Shown: positions 12,801 to 25,500 of the stretch, in pieces
Layout of the letters: each line of letters begins with the position of its first letter
Position numbering within the stretch: the first letter of the stretch is position 1
Assembly: GCA_905178155.1 (NCBI GenBank)
Contig: CAJINV010000001.1
Coordinates: 10,844,311 to 10,908,310 of the forward strand
Direction of reading: 5' to 3'
Source of the DNA: Amoebophrya sp. A120
Taxonomy: Eukaryota; Sar; Dinophyceae; Syndiniales; Amoebophryaceae
Length of the DNA stretch: 64,000 nucleotides
The notes under the pieces: model-generated
Seen by the model: the letters and a program-made list of their open reading frames with translations, nothing else
What the model was told of the DNA's origin: nothing
Databases searched by the model: none
Program-made: the position numbers and the translations under genes

Positions 12801-15800
12801 GTCCGTTGCCAAGTTGCAGTTTGATGTCATCTCGGATGCGAGCGCATCTGCCTGCAGTAGCGCTCTTGCGGACGGCCAGTTTACACTTAGCGAGGGGTTG
12901 TCGTGGTTGAACAAAAGCGCGGGAACAACCGATGTAGGCGAGAACGAAGTGCGGTTTCTCTATCCCACTGATTCTCGGCGACCGAAAACTGTTGAAGCAC
13001 ACTCACAACCTTCGCACCCTGACGAATTGCGCCTCGTGGATCCTCCCCCCGAGGTGAAGATGGAATATCAAGAAATTTGGCAGCACTTTGAAGATTCGCT
13101 CAGGAAAAGCTACGATCTTGCTCACGGCGAGGGAGATGGAATAGGCACGTTACAGCTCGCGACAGGTGACGAAGGTGAATTGGTGTGCCAGCTGCGCGAG
13201 CACGGAAAGCGCACCTCTGCAGTGCTGTCAGGGTTGAGGAACACGATTCGAAGCATGACTGAAGACGCGTCGCCCGCAGGTGCGCGAATTTCCGCTGTCG
13301 GTTTGACGCTGAACTTGACGCCCGCAAAGATCATCCGGTGGCTGCTCAAGGTCCAGCTTGATGCGATATCAGGGAACAATCTACAACGGGACCAGCATGC
13401 GCTTGCTAAAATACTAGTGAAATATGCAGAAGCGATGCGTTCTCTGCAACGCACTCGTCGCTGTCTGCGCTTGTTGCAGAAAGGTAAGAATCGAAGCCAT
13501 CTTTTTTTTACAGCGCCATGTACATGATGCTGTGCGCCGACCTTTATGTCACAAACGAGGCGGACTTGCACTCGCAAGAGCAACACCGTTTCAGCTATGG
13601 TCTCTCTACCTCAATATCTAGCAACATATGGTGCAGCCATGACCCACTTTTCGACTTCATGTGTATAATTTTTGAAACTCGTCTGTCAGGTTGGACGGCC
13701 CACTTGCTACGAGAGTTGGAGAATCCTGGAGGTCATGGCTGGAGCCCTGCAGAGTACCCTGAATTTTTGGCGTTTGAAGTGGACAACGATTTGTGCATTC
13801 GCGAGAACCAAGCAGCAGTAGCGTTCCACATGCTTGAGAGTCCCGCTGGAAACACCCTCACGCAGCTGAACATGGGCGAGGGCAAGTCCGCTGTGATTAT
13901 GCCAATCATTCTCGCAGTGGCTGCGCGTCCGCAGAGTCAGAACATCGTCCGCGCCACGGTTTTGCATTCACTGTATGCAACGAACGCGGCTGCGTGGCAA
14001 AACGCTCTCGGTGGAGTTCTGGGTCGCCGGGTACATGGCCTCTATTGTCGCCGGGATCTGCCACTAGATGCAGCTGAAGCGAAGGCGCTCCGCTCCTTGT
14101 TGTTGCAAGTTCACAAGAGGGGCGACGTTGTCGTCACTGTGCCCGAGCACCGACTCTCCTTGGAAAACAAAGCCATTGAATTGGGCTCCGAAGAGAGCAT
14201 TCATCACGACCCAGATGCCGCGGAGAAGCTGTTGGACGTGGTGGACTTGCTTGCGAAGCATGGTCGCGAATTTTTGGACGAGAGCGACGAGATTTTGTCG
14301 CCGAAGTATCAGCTCATTTACACTCTAGGTGCCTCGGCGGAGGTCGACGGCGGAGCTTTGCGGTGGGCCGTGCACTCAGCAATCATCCGGAGCGTCGGAC
14401 GTCACGCGAAGAGTTTGCAGGAAAAGTATGGGAAGGACACCGTGGAGATTCTACATCCCTCCGCGGATCCGCGACGGCAGTTTCCGGGCGTTCGCTTACT
14501 CGATGGCAAAAATCTAGAGGCTGCTTACCAGGATCTGTGTGCCCTGGTTGCGGGCGATATTCGCAGCGGTGCCGCCGGCATAGCGCTGCAGCTGACACCC
14601 TCGGAAGAGCAGGTTTGGTCGCAGTGTGCAAGGAATGAGTCTTACAACCGTTCGGAATTCGGTGCGAGGCTTCCCGACACGGCGCAGAAAATCGCGCTCT
14701 GCCTTCGGGGATTACTGAAACAGGACGTGCTGAAGATAGTGCTTCGCAAACGTTGGCGCGTGGATTTTGGGGCGCACCCAACGCGGGAGGCCTATGACCT
14801 CGCTGTGCCTTTTCGGGCAAAAGACGTAGCTGCGGAACGCACAGAGTTCGGTTTCGCTGACATGCTCCTGTCACTCACTTACATACAGTACTACTTGGGC
14901 GGGTTGACAGCGGCGCAGCTGGAGAGTGTTTTCCGAGCCCTCCAGAGGCTCAGCGAGAGCGAAGCCAAAGCGATCTACCGGCGCTGGATGGAAAGTGTGC
15001 CCGCGACGGAAAAGGACGGCTTCGCGGAATTCAACGGCGTCAACTTGGAGGACTCCTTCACCTTCGAAGAGCGGATCTGGCCCACCCTTCGTTACCACAC
15101 TGGGGTTGTGGATTTTTGGTTGCAGCGACTCATCCTACCAGTGCAGGCGAAGCAATTTCCGAAAAAGCTGCTGTCAAATGCGGCGGATTTGTGCCGGGAC
15201 TCGACACTGCTGGCCGAGTGGAAGGCGGTGACGACCGGCTTCTCGGGTACGGACGATTTGAGCCTTGTTTTGCCGGAAACGGTGCGACAGCAGAACTTGC
15301 GGACTCTGGAAATGACGAATGGCATTCAGCTGCGAAATCTGCTGCGTCCAGAGAACAACGAGTACATCTGTCCAGATACCGACGCAGGTCTGTGCGAAGA
15401 GTCCGGCGCTTCTGCAACCGCAGCCAACTCGACGCTCGTACTGCTGGCGTATTTGAAGCGGAGAAAGGATATCAGTGTGGTGCTTGACGCTGGCGGGTTG
15501 ATCCTCCACTACAAGGACAATGAAGCATTCGCGCGCGCCTGGCTGGCTGAACGTGATCGCGACACGGAGGCCGTGGTGTTCTTTCGGGGTGACAAGACGT
15601 ATGTTGTTCGCCAGCGCGCACCCTCGCACGCAAGACCTGTTCCTCTGTCTTCCACTCCTTACGCCGAGGATTTGAGTAAGTGCATTATCTACCTAGACGA
15701 TGTGCACACGCGCGGAAGCGACTTTCGACTACCTCTGACCACCCGCGGGCTCCTCACACTGGGGAAGGGAATGCCAAAGGACAAGCTGCTCCAGGCCTGT

Positions 15801-17351
15801 ATGCGCCTGCGGCAGCTCGGGCACGGTCAGTCGTTGACGTTTGCTGCCTCGAGAGAAGTCGACCTGGCGCTGCAGCGGCACTATTTCCCAGCCGCTTTGC
15901 GGCTTCTCGGGTCGGACTCGGAACGCGAGAAAATCAGCGGAGTTTTGAGCTGGGCGATTTCCAACACCGTGATGCAGATTTGTGACCTTTTCCCCTACCT
16001 CGTGAACCAGGCGCGTTCCTCGCTTCGTAAGGCGATCGCGTTCAAGACGAAAAAGCAGGAGGGGCCTGCGTCCCTAGCAGCAGAGGTGGTCGAAGACGAA
16101 GTGTTGCAACTGGCGGACTTGTACGGACACGACCGGGATGTCGCCACGCTCGCTGACATCGCACGGCACCAGCTCGCGCGGTTTCTCCCGGAGCCGAGGA
16201 GCCAAGTTAGCTCCAAAAGGATGTCACCTGCAAGTGGGGGCTTGACGCCCCGGACAACGGCCAGCACGCCCGAGGTGGCGTCGTCCCCTGAGGAAGACGA
16301 CGGTGCGTGTCGGCGGCTCACGCCACGGGGGAACAGCTGCGGAACAACCGTAGTGGCTGCGGCCATAGTGGCTCGCGTGGAACGCCTCGTGCCGAATGTG
16401 CGAAGACCGTGCAACATGTTTGACGAGGAGCAAGAGCGGGAATTGGAAGCCGAGCTTGAGGAAGAAACACAGGTGGAGCGGCCTCCGCCGGCATCGCCTG
16501 CTGAGGCAGAGGTGTCTCACGAATTGCGTACTTTGCTGGAAAGCCATGCGATGTCTGAATCTGCAGGCTTTCCTTCTGCTGGAGCGCTTCTGAACGATAC
16601 CAGCTTGCGGCGTACACCGCTTCGTGATTGTCTGTACCAGGGGACGTTCGATCCCTCGCTTGCCGACGTCAGGTCGATCATCAGCTCCTACTCGAAGGTC
16701 GTTTTCACGACCGACTTTCTAAGAACTGTGACAGGGTGCTCGACCGCGCACAAGGACGACTACCTGAAGCGAATTCGGTTCATCGTCCGGGTAGAGCGAG
16801 GAGCGGTGCATGGAAGCAGTCCCGAGTTTCTCGTCGTCGTCTCGAATTTCGAAGCGGAGCACTACGCTCACCTGCTCCGCTCGTCTTTGCGGGAGCCGAA
16901 TCCGAAATTCAATCTTTACGCTTTCGCGGCACTGACGCGGCTCCAGCAACCCAGGCGATGCCTCACCATGTCCGGCATCGACGTGCCTCCGCTGGTGCAT
17001 CTTCTCGCAGGTAGCATCCATGTGGATCCCGAACTCCTCGGAGAAGTTGCCGCTTACTTGGGACTAGTTCCTCGATCGCCGCCACAGGAAGGAAATACGG
17101 AGCAATGGGACTTGTTATTCTCCACGGGGCTGATCCAACGTGACGGCTTTGTCGTGCCAGGCGCGAGGAGCTCCGTTGGCGGAACCCTAGGTCTCCGAGA
17201 AAAGCTCTCCGACAGTTCTTGTCCCTTCGCCAGCAGTGTCGTCGGCTTTGTGCACCGATTCCTCGCGGATTCGCGGCATTTAGCTGAGGATTTATCAACG
17301 TCGCCGGTTGGAAAACTTCTTGGCGTGTCGGAAGTGCAGGGCTGTGACTAG
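6883..17351 (+). CDS. giant DUF6606/DUF3638/DUF3645-family P-loop protein
   Basis: Three exons, about 6883-7338, 7438-13483 and 13690-17351, give ~3,387 residues with GT-AG introns (GTATAC...GAG, GTAAGA...CAG). Exon 3 carries the hallmarks of the family: a P-loop QLNMGEGKSAVIMP near 13863, an acidic LDESDEIL near 14275, the DUF3645-type segment RWRVDFG...LAVPFRAKD near 14752-14825, and DDVHTRGSDFRLP followed by ACMRLRQLGHGQSL near 15700-15835. A C-terminal stretch ending in LYAFAALTR and HLLAGSIHV fits the fungal and protist members. The N-terminal 2,000 residues match the family only in places, for example LLVNLPLMQGLRF near 11060. Databases sometimes label members ubiquitinyl hydrolase; the biochemical role is unproven, and NTP-dependent remodelling is only inferred from the motor-like motifs. 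A different donor-acceptor pairing near 7428 would add two or three residues. A shorter intron at 13484 would shift the frame, so 13690 is the preferred acceptor. Confidence 0.85.
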
Positions 17352-18272
17352 ATAGTTTTGATGCACGGGTAGGGGGAAAACAAAAATAAGAAAAATTTTG
17401 CGACGAGACGCCTCCTAAAGCCAAAAGCACCGAGTGCCCCCTTGTAAGACTAAACAATGTAGTCGCTTTCGCTATTGCAATTGCGGATATCTTCACGCGG
17501 CGCTGGGGTAAACTGAAAGCAAGAGAACAAAGAAATGCTGTTTCTTAGTCTGAGTCATATCATGTTTTAACATTCATGCTAGACACTTATTGCGAAGTGA
17601 AAGTGATTGTGTGAAGATGCGCTGGTCATGATAGGCCGATGATATACAACCTGCACAGATCGAGTGATCATTTTGGTCACCTCATTCGTTTCTTTCGATC
17701 TTTCAGCTCCGAGCTCGAACTCATTCCAAGGTGTACAAAGACAAGCACATTTTCCCATTCAGACTGATCAAGGTCCAGTGCAATGATATCGTCGATACCA
17801 ATCCAGAAGAACAAAGCAGAGCTTTTGTGAGTTTTCGCTTCATCTCCGATTGTGATTGTCGAGCCAGCGACAGAAAGCCGGCCGCACAGCTTCCCCGAGT
17901 CGTTTTCCTTCCTGTTGTTTTTCGAAAACTGAGAGTTTGAAGAAGCGAGACAATCGAAACCCGTCGAGGTCAAGCAGGAGTGTGGAGACATTTGGATTCG
18001 TGTTTTCCTCACCACCGTCGTGATTTCCACCGGGGTTAGGGTGACATCGTTGATCGTGGCCGCGCGACATGGTCGTGTGTGATCTTTTCTCTTTCCTACG
18101 ACTGCAGTGCAAATTTCGATTTTCGATTGAGTCTTGCTCGGAGCCGTATTTTCTTTTAGTCAGGGCGATTCCAAGAATCGATCGGACGATCGTCCGCTGA
18201 CTTGGTGAGGGTATTTTTTGTAAAGTTCTCACCGGAACAAACGAAAATTGATAAACCCTTGTCTACCGCAAT
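17352..18272. other. intergenic region
   Basis: No coding sequence supported. Contains the 3' untranslated region of the giant gene and the leader of the RhoGAP gene. Nothing repetitive was noticed. Confidence 0.5.
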
Positions 18273-21200
18273 ATGCTTGCCTCCGCCCAAGGTTCTCACC
18301 CGCTCGAGGGCGCTGGGCTGGTTGTGGGCGCCGAGGAGGTGTCCGAGGACGATCCGGAGACGGAGGGTCTGCTGGCTGCTGTGCCCTTCGTCGTGAACTG
18401 TGGGCGAGATGGCGTGCACGGATTGGTGACCATTTTGGTAACCCCGGTTTTTTTGAACGACCTAGAAAGCGACCAAGTCGAACGGTGCATCAAAATGGGC
18501 GTGCAGCAGGTCAACAAGTGGGTAGGACCCGACGAGCACTTCGTACTGAGATTCATACACGTAGTTGCTGAAGTAGAATGTAACATGAATTGCGCAACAT
18601 CTTTGTCGTAGCTTATCGTTCTTTCCTTATTTCGTCGGTGACTAGTATCTCCATCTTCATTCTCGCGCGAAAATTATAAACCAGATCGTCATTTTCAGCA
18701 GTACCGACGTTGCGATCTTGAAGCACGCAGAGATGTCCTCGCTCACGCACCTGGTGCCACTGGGGCTACAGTCACGGGCATACGAAGTTCTCATCCTGCA
18801 CCCTGACATGGCTTGGAATCTGTTCATGAGCACGCAAATGCCGTTTCTAGACGACGCAACGAAGGGAAAAATTGTCGAATACGAATCCCTGCTGCACTTG
18901 GTCTACGATTTGCATCCGCATTCCGCCGTGCGGAGATCGGAGCTGCTGCAGAAATTTCCATTGTACAACATCATATCAAGTTTAATGTAGTTGACTTTGA
19001 CACAAAGACAAAACTATCTGATCTTGTTCGTTGCCGGCTAGTCGTTCATTTTTTTTTGAAAATTGTGTACTGCTTGACATTGAACTACCTGATTCAAAAT
19101 CAATTCATCCACCAGCTACGTCCTGCGATACGAGTCCGTGAATTTCAATTTTCCGGAAAAGCTCGGGTCCGTGTTCGGGATGCCCCTTCCCCGCTTGTGT
19201 GCGTTGACCGGACAGGTGGACCGCTTCCTCTTCCCGGATTGCACCTTTCGGGGCGTGCCGTTTGTCTTGACCACACTCGCGCGCGAGATCCTGAACAAAG
19301 GCAAAGAGCCGGGGCAACCGGCGGCTCCGCTGTCGGCGCGGGACAACCTGTTTAGTGCATCCGTGAAGGACGTGCGCGCCCTCGTCGAACGCCTCGAGGC
19401 TGGGGAAGTGCACCGCATCAGGGAGGCGCCCCTCTCGGTGCTGTGGAGCGCTCTGCGGCTGTTCCTAAATTCTCTTCCGATGCCGCTGCTCGGCTTCACG
19501 ACCTTCGATCGTATGGTTGAGGGACCACCGAGCGGAAAGGATTCGTTTTTGCTCGAAGATACTATGATGTCCGCGGGGGAAAAAACTAAAACAGCGCCTG
19601 GGAAAGTAGTAGGACCCGGAACAGGCTTGCCTGGTGAGGGGGCTGGCGCGGCTCGTCCGCGTTCCGCACGACAGTGGGGCAGCAATAAAAGTCCCGCTTT
19701 ACTAGAAGTACAAAATGCGGGTAGCCAACCGGCGACGACAGCACAGCTGCAAGCCGTGCGGAATATCGGAGACACGTACCAGCAGCTGAGCGAAGTTTCG
19801 AGCCAGATGCAACACACTTTCTTCTATCCAGAGGACAACATGGAGGACGATGTGGATGACGACCGCGACAAAAACGAGCGTGAAGATGAAAGCGGGCAGG
19901 AAGGAGCAGCTCGTGATCTTCGAAACGACAGGAGTCTGAACTATGATGCTGCGGTTGCCACGGGTGACGCAGCTTCGACGTGGTCCATGAGTGTCCACGA
20001 GGCCGAGGATTTCTGGTCGCAACTGGATTATGCCTCCGCCTCGAACACGAGCCACGAGCAGTTCGCAATCCATCCGAAATTCGAGTCCTCCCACGACCCA
20101 TCAAGGCCCTCGCGGCTCAGGAAAAATCATGCGACGGCGAATATTGAAGTACGAAAAATAAACAAGAAAACCACGTCGTCGCCAGCATCAAAATCGGAAC
20201 TGGTGAAAAATGTTGCAGCAGCTGCTGCACTGGAGCCGAGTAGAAACAACAACAAGCAGGTCGTGGAGCCACTGAGAACGCCCTCGCCATGGAACCGTAC
20301 CACCAAACGGCATATCGATGATGTTCCCGATCCTCACAGCATCCTACCACATTTGTCTTCGGAATGGGAAGATGATGAGTCCAGCTCGTGTCCTGAAGAG
20401 CAGCTTTCGTCGATAAAGCGATGTCAATATCATGGTCCCGACAACGGCAGTGACGTCGGGAGTCCCAGGACGATTCCGTGGTCGGGTGGAAGTCGTCCTG
20501 GAGGAACGACAAACAGCCTGTTCTACTACCCGGAGCGGGATCAGGAAGTAGACGCTGGGTTGCCCGCCGCCGCCGGCGTCGGCGACACGGGTACGACCAC
20601 AAATGACGGCGTTGGTACAACCGTTGAGGACCGCAACGGATGGCAGGTGAACGAAGGCGCGCGCGCGTTCGTCGCTGGTCCTCAGCAGGATGCTGCGGCT
20701 CTACGGTTTCTGCGGATGCGCGTGTTTCCGCACCTCCCGTGGTACGTACTGCACACCCTGTTTTTCCTGCTGAAGCTTTTCCAACGCGTGATTCACGTCG
20801 AAAAGAAGGAGGGGTCGTCCGCGAAGAAGCTGCTGGCGCTGATTCAGGACCGGCGGGGCTACGGCAGCACGCTGGACAAGTTGGCGGAGGTGTTTGCGGG
20901 GCTGTTGATTCGCCCGCGCGCGTACCGGACGGAACTTTGGAAGTGCCTGGTTTGCTCCGAGGCGTTGTTCAAAGTTATGGTCGAGAACGTGGACGTGCTC
21001 CTGCCCGAGTGGACGCGCTTGCCGGACCACGATGCCGCGATGGATCTGAAAGAGGAGGAGGCAGTGGAGGAAGAGGTGGAGGAGCACGACTTTCTACGAC
21101 TCAGCAAAAGCTCCTTCTCGGCACAGGAAGAAGTAGTACTGAATAAAGTAGTGGATCCACGACCACCTCCAGTTGTACAAGCGACAGCAGATGCAGCGTC

Positions 21201-22104
21201 GAGCGCCGAAACGGGGACAAAGGACCAAGGTAGAAGAGGGAGCGAGGAGACCGCGATAGATTCGGTGCATGATCGTGCTATAGTTGGCGAACGCGATGCG
21301 GAACCTGCTGCACCGGAGCGAAGCCGGGCGACAGACCGTTTCGAAACTACGGGACAAGACGGTCAGAGAGCAAACCAGCAGGTCGGAGGCTCAGCGTCGT
21401 CAGTGCAGCTTTATTCCATGGACAACGATGAAAAAGCAGCAGCTGCGGAGCAGCGGGGGAAGCGCAAATTGGCTAGACTCTCATCACAGGGATTCTCTGG
21501 GGTGGAAGCAAATCCGGCATCCACAGTTGCTGAAGTGGAAGAAAACGTCCCGGCTGCGGCTGCGGAGAATGAAGCAGCCACTGCGGACGGGATAGTAGGA
21601 CACGACCCAGTTGTAGCTGGCGTAGCGGCCGCTGCGCCGAGTGATGTCGCAGTCGCAAATGCCGCTGAAGGCCGAGTGCCGGAAAGCGTGGTGCAACGCG
21701 AAGACACTCCTGCTGCTGCTGCTGCTGCGACGCAATACTACAACGATGCTGCAACCGATTCGGTAGAGGCAAACACATTGCCGGCCAGCCGCGGATCGCG
21801 CAGCTTTGCGGTTGACGGTGCCGGAACTACGGACGAGGGCCGCGAGCCTCCAGCAGCGCGTGGGTCCTTCGGCATTCCTGCAGAGGACGATAGTACTCCT
21901 GCAACAAACGTTCACGTAGACGAGGTAGAACACGCCGCTGTTGACGAGACACAAACGGACAGAAGACAAAAGGCAAAACCAGTCGGGGTGCTGGAATCGC
22001 GACAAAGTCGCAAGATCGAGAAACAAATAGGCTTGAGCTACTTGAACCTTGGAAACAAGAACGACGGCTCTGATGGAATCTACAGACCCCGAAGACCGAG
22101 TTGA
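18273..22104 (+). CDS. Sec14-like/BCH plus RhoGAP protein (ARHGAP1-like)
   Basis: Three exons with canonical introns, 18273-18560, 18685-18986 and 19116-22104, give 1,192 residues. Residues ~30-195 resemble the CRAL-TRIO/BCH module of p50RhoGAP: a hydrophobic strand FVLRFIH, then YEVLILHPDMAWNLF and a KIVEYESLLHL-type strand. A RhoGAP domain follows in two halves. The first, near 19140-19540, contains VFGMPLPRL, GVPFVLTTLA and LRLFLNSLPMPLL. The second, near 20695-21060, contains LPWYVLHTLFFLLKLFQ and DKLAEVFAGLLIRP. Between them lie ~380 polar, low-complexity residues with no stop codon. The catalytic arginine finger expected after GLF is replaced: the frame reads DNLFSAS at 19342. GTPase-activating activity is therefore doubtful, and a scaffolding role is an alternative. 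The tail is acidic and Ala-rich. The domain order supports the ARHGAP1-like call; orthology is not proven. Confidence 0.75.
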
Positions 22105-22532
22105 TAGATGTCTCAGTTTTAGTGCGATCTTCACGCTCGTAGTTCATTTGAAGCTGCACTCAGTGTACAGAATACACGAATACAAGGAAGCGAAGATGGC
22201 GGGTTGTTCAGGAATAAATTGTAGGCATTTTAGAAAGTGGTCGTTCGATGTGTTAGCCATTCGCCAGCGTCGTTGTTGCTTTATCGCTGAGAGACGTTGG
22301 TTCTGCGGCAGGGTTTTCGACACGTGTGCCTGTGTGTGCACTGGGCTTCTCTCCTGGAGACGAGGCAGCCTGAGAGCGTGCATGCTGAAATAAAGTCGGT
22401 GAACCAGATTTATTTTCGCACCACCCACGACCCTCGGACGGAGTGCCAGAGAGGGCGACGGCGCACAGTGATTGACCTGGTGTGTCGTGGCCGGTCTCTC
22501 TCTCTTTCCCCGCGCCCACAGAATCGATAAAA
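22105..22532. other. intergenic region
   Basis: About 430 bases between two + strand genes. No further gene seen. A pyrimidine-rich tract near 22495-22520 just precedes the kinase start and could serve as an acceptor for a leader exon; this is inference. Confidence 0.4.
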
Positions 22533-25500
22533 ATGTTGTCTCGGCTGCTTGGAAAGTCCGGATCGAAGGCCCAGGTGAAACCTGTGGTCGTCGAGCAGCC
22601 TTCCGTGGGGATCAGTGCGAGCTCCGGTTCCCGCTCGAAACCGGAAATTGGGAAGTCGCCTGAAGCAGCGCAAAAGCTCAAGGACCAGATATCCGATCCC
22701 TCCTTTTCCGGCGCATCGCCCAAGACCATGACGGCGCAACAGGCCTGGACAGGTCCGTCCGACGGCGAGGCGATGCCAAGCAAGAGTGCACAAGCAGGAT
22801 CTGTGTCCCCTTCAACAGCGCACAAGCACCAGCCGCAAAACTACCCGCAGAGCAAAGCCGCTGCGAGCTCGTCGTCGTCTTCCCCGACCAACGCACAACA
22901 TCAGAGCAAAAGTCTGGGGACCACGACTCTGTTACAGCAACAGGAGGATCACGGCGGTGAGGCGTCGACGGTGAACAAGCGAAACAACAGCAACGGGCAA
23001 AGCAGCGCGGGCGGGAAGACAAGCACGACCGCCATCAGCAAAAAGGAACAGCAAGAGGTAGAGAATTCGAGTCATCCGAGCAAGATTCTGCCAACGGCGT
23101 CGACGTCGACGGCGCAGTCGTCAGTGCTGGCGGCCTACAACGCGGCGACCAGTCCCACCACGCCCCAGCTCCAGCGGCAAACCAATAGTCACATCAAGTC
23201 CCCGGGTCAACGTTCGCAGGAGTCGAAGCCCCCGTCTTCGAGTGGTGGCCCGGCGGGGCAAACAACGTCGCCGGGTACTAACAGGGAGCGCCGCTCGCGA
23301 CGGCTGTCGGACCCGCCGCCCGCTGGGGAAATGCTCGCTCGGCCCCGGACCGATCCGTGTTTGTCGACCAGCACAAACCGCAGCCATCGAACGGAGAATT
23401 CCCAAGTGCTCGCGAGCAGCGTCGAGTCTATCAGCATGGTGCACGGAGGGTCTGCGGGGGTCGACCCGCAAGCTGCGGGCAACTGGTTGGACCAGTGCGC
23501 GAGTGCGCCACAGCTCGGGAAGGGCATGTTGTTGTTTGGCGATGCTGGCATGCCGAAGAACCTGCACCAGGCCTGGGAAGGCGAAACGACCCGCTCTAGC
23601 ACGCGCTCGCCCGTGAACATGAGAGGGGTGCCCCGCGACGCCGTTCCCAAGCCCTCGGAAGTGATCCAAGAGTTACTGCAGGTGGAGGTGCTTCACGACA
23701 CGGAGTACTGCGTGACCCTCTGCTGCTGCTCCACCTTCGACCCTACGCCGCTGTACGAGGTGAAGTTCATTTCCTTATTCCCTTTTGCTTTATTTTCATA
23801 GAGCACAAGAATAACTTAACGGTTTTGGTCAAGCTTTACTGGTGGATCTTTTCGAGGCACTAAAGGACGTAACTACATTCTTGATCATCGTCAACGGGAA
23901 AAACCAGAGCGTGTAGTCTGGCTGTCTGCCTGTATCTGAGCGCATAATTTCATGTGAGATAAACGTGAACATCAATAGCGTTTCCCTGCGGTGACCTTCG
24001 TGCCAGAATTCACGACGGACGAGCACGCGGAGGCGTTGGCGAACAATTTGTTTGCGGAGGACTCGCAACTGCGGTGCTGTATCATCATTGCGTTCTTGAC
24101 TGACGAAGAAAATCCGGTCAACAATGACAGCATCCTCGTGTCCCGCTTGCTGAAGACATTTGACTGCTCCTCTTTCGTTCCGCCTATCCTTGTATATCAT
24201 CATGCTGTTGCTTTTGATCATGTAAGTATTCATCTGATTACCTTGTTGAGATGAGTCAATGACAATGTATGTCCTTGACGCTCATGGTGACCGATCATTC
24301 TCGTTTTGCTCACATGGGACGAGATGTTTTATCATATCTTTCAGGTATTGACACCGTACTTCGAAGACGGATTCGCCGGCATGAGTGAAATGGAGGCACA
24401 GCAACGCTATTCTACTGAAAAGCATTCCCACCGCAGAGTCAAAGTGTCAGCTCTGCTATACTTTTGTAGGTTGGAGGCATCCGATGCAGAACAAGTTTTG
24501 CGAGTACTATCGCGGCCTACGACATTGACATGAGTGGTTTTGATTCGCTGGCAAAGCCGCATTACAGAGCCACTTTCTTTCTAGTTGTCAGAGCATCGCC
24601 ATCGCAAATTCCTGAACGGCTGAGAGAGTTCCTTCCATGTACAGGGGCAACATCCATCGCGTCTGTCACTGCAATTACGTACCGTTTCGCATGACAAGCA
24701 TGGACTTCTGCGCGTGGACGTTTTTACGCAGGATCAGCGCTTGGTTGACCGCAGCAAAATCTTTGCTGGGTACGGGGCGGATGACTTTTTGTTTTGGAAA
24801 GTGAACAATTGGAATTCGTTGGCGACCCGCCGGAGCCGCAGCGCATCCCCCGCGGCCACGGACCAGCACCACCTCGCAACTGCGAGTAGCACTAAGACCG
24901 ATACGTCGAGAAACCGCACGGAAGGCAACAAGGAAAACGAGGCGCCAGGCACGACGAGCGGCGGGGAGAAGGAAAACCGCTCGACGTCTTCGAACTCCAA
25001 TGCGAGAGAGAACAAGGGTAAGCGAAGTACCAGAGACCACCAAATAAACGGTATCCTGCGTAAAAACGTCCCCACCCCAAAGTCAAACTGGAATCTCTGC
25101 AACACAAATCCCGAAGTTTATATTTGGTAGAAGTCACGCATGACAAGTTTCGGTGGTAGGCGGGTTTGTGGCAAGCAAAGCCGCCTCACAAAGACGCGAG
25201 CTTATCCTGTTCACAGCATAGCACGACCAGAAATGCCTCTCATGGGGATCGATTATCTGCATAAACAACTTTATTTGCTTTGATCTCTGTGAGCAGATTG
25301 ATTGGGGCGTTTTTCCTCAGGATACAAGGCGCGGATGTGGATGAAAGAGGACAAAGTGAAACGGAAAGTGCGATCCAGCAGAGCATGCGGCAAGTTCAGA
25401 CGCTACGGGAGCAGATTTTCGAGCTGCAGAGCCGGGAACTGGAACTGGACATCGAGACTTCCTTGGCCTGGATCAACCACAACTTGGAGACTATGCGGAA

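Noticed and set aside
13484-13513. A 30-nt intron in the giant gene
   Set aside because: It gives the wrong frame and an immediate stop. The acceptor at 13689 fits frame and the family alignment.
15130-15629. Long open frames on the minus strand inside the giant gene and others such as 10468-11277
   Set aside because: They are shadows of clear + strand coding sequence, with biased composition and no motifs.
18561-18698. Acceptor at TTTTCAG (18698) in the RhoGAP gene, which would require an off-by-one splice
   Set aside because: An upstream AG at 18684 gives a canonical, in-frame junction, so no unusual splicing is needed here.
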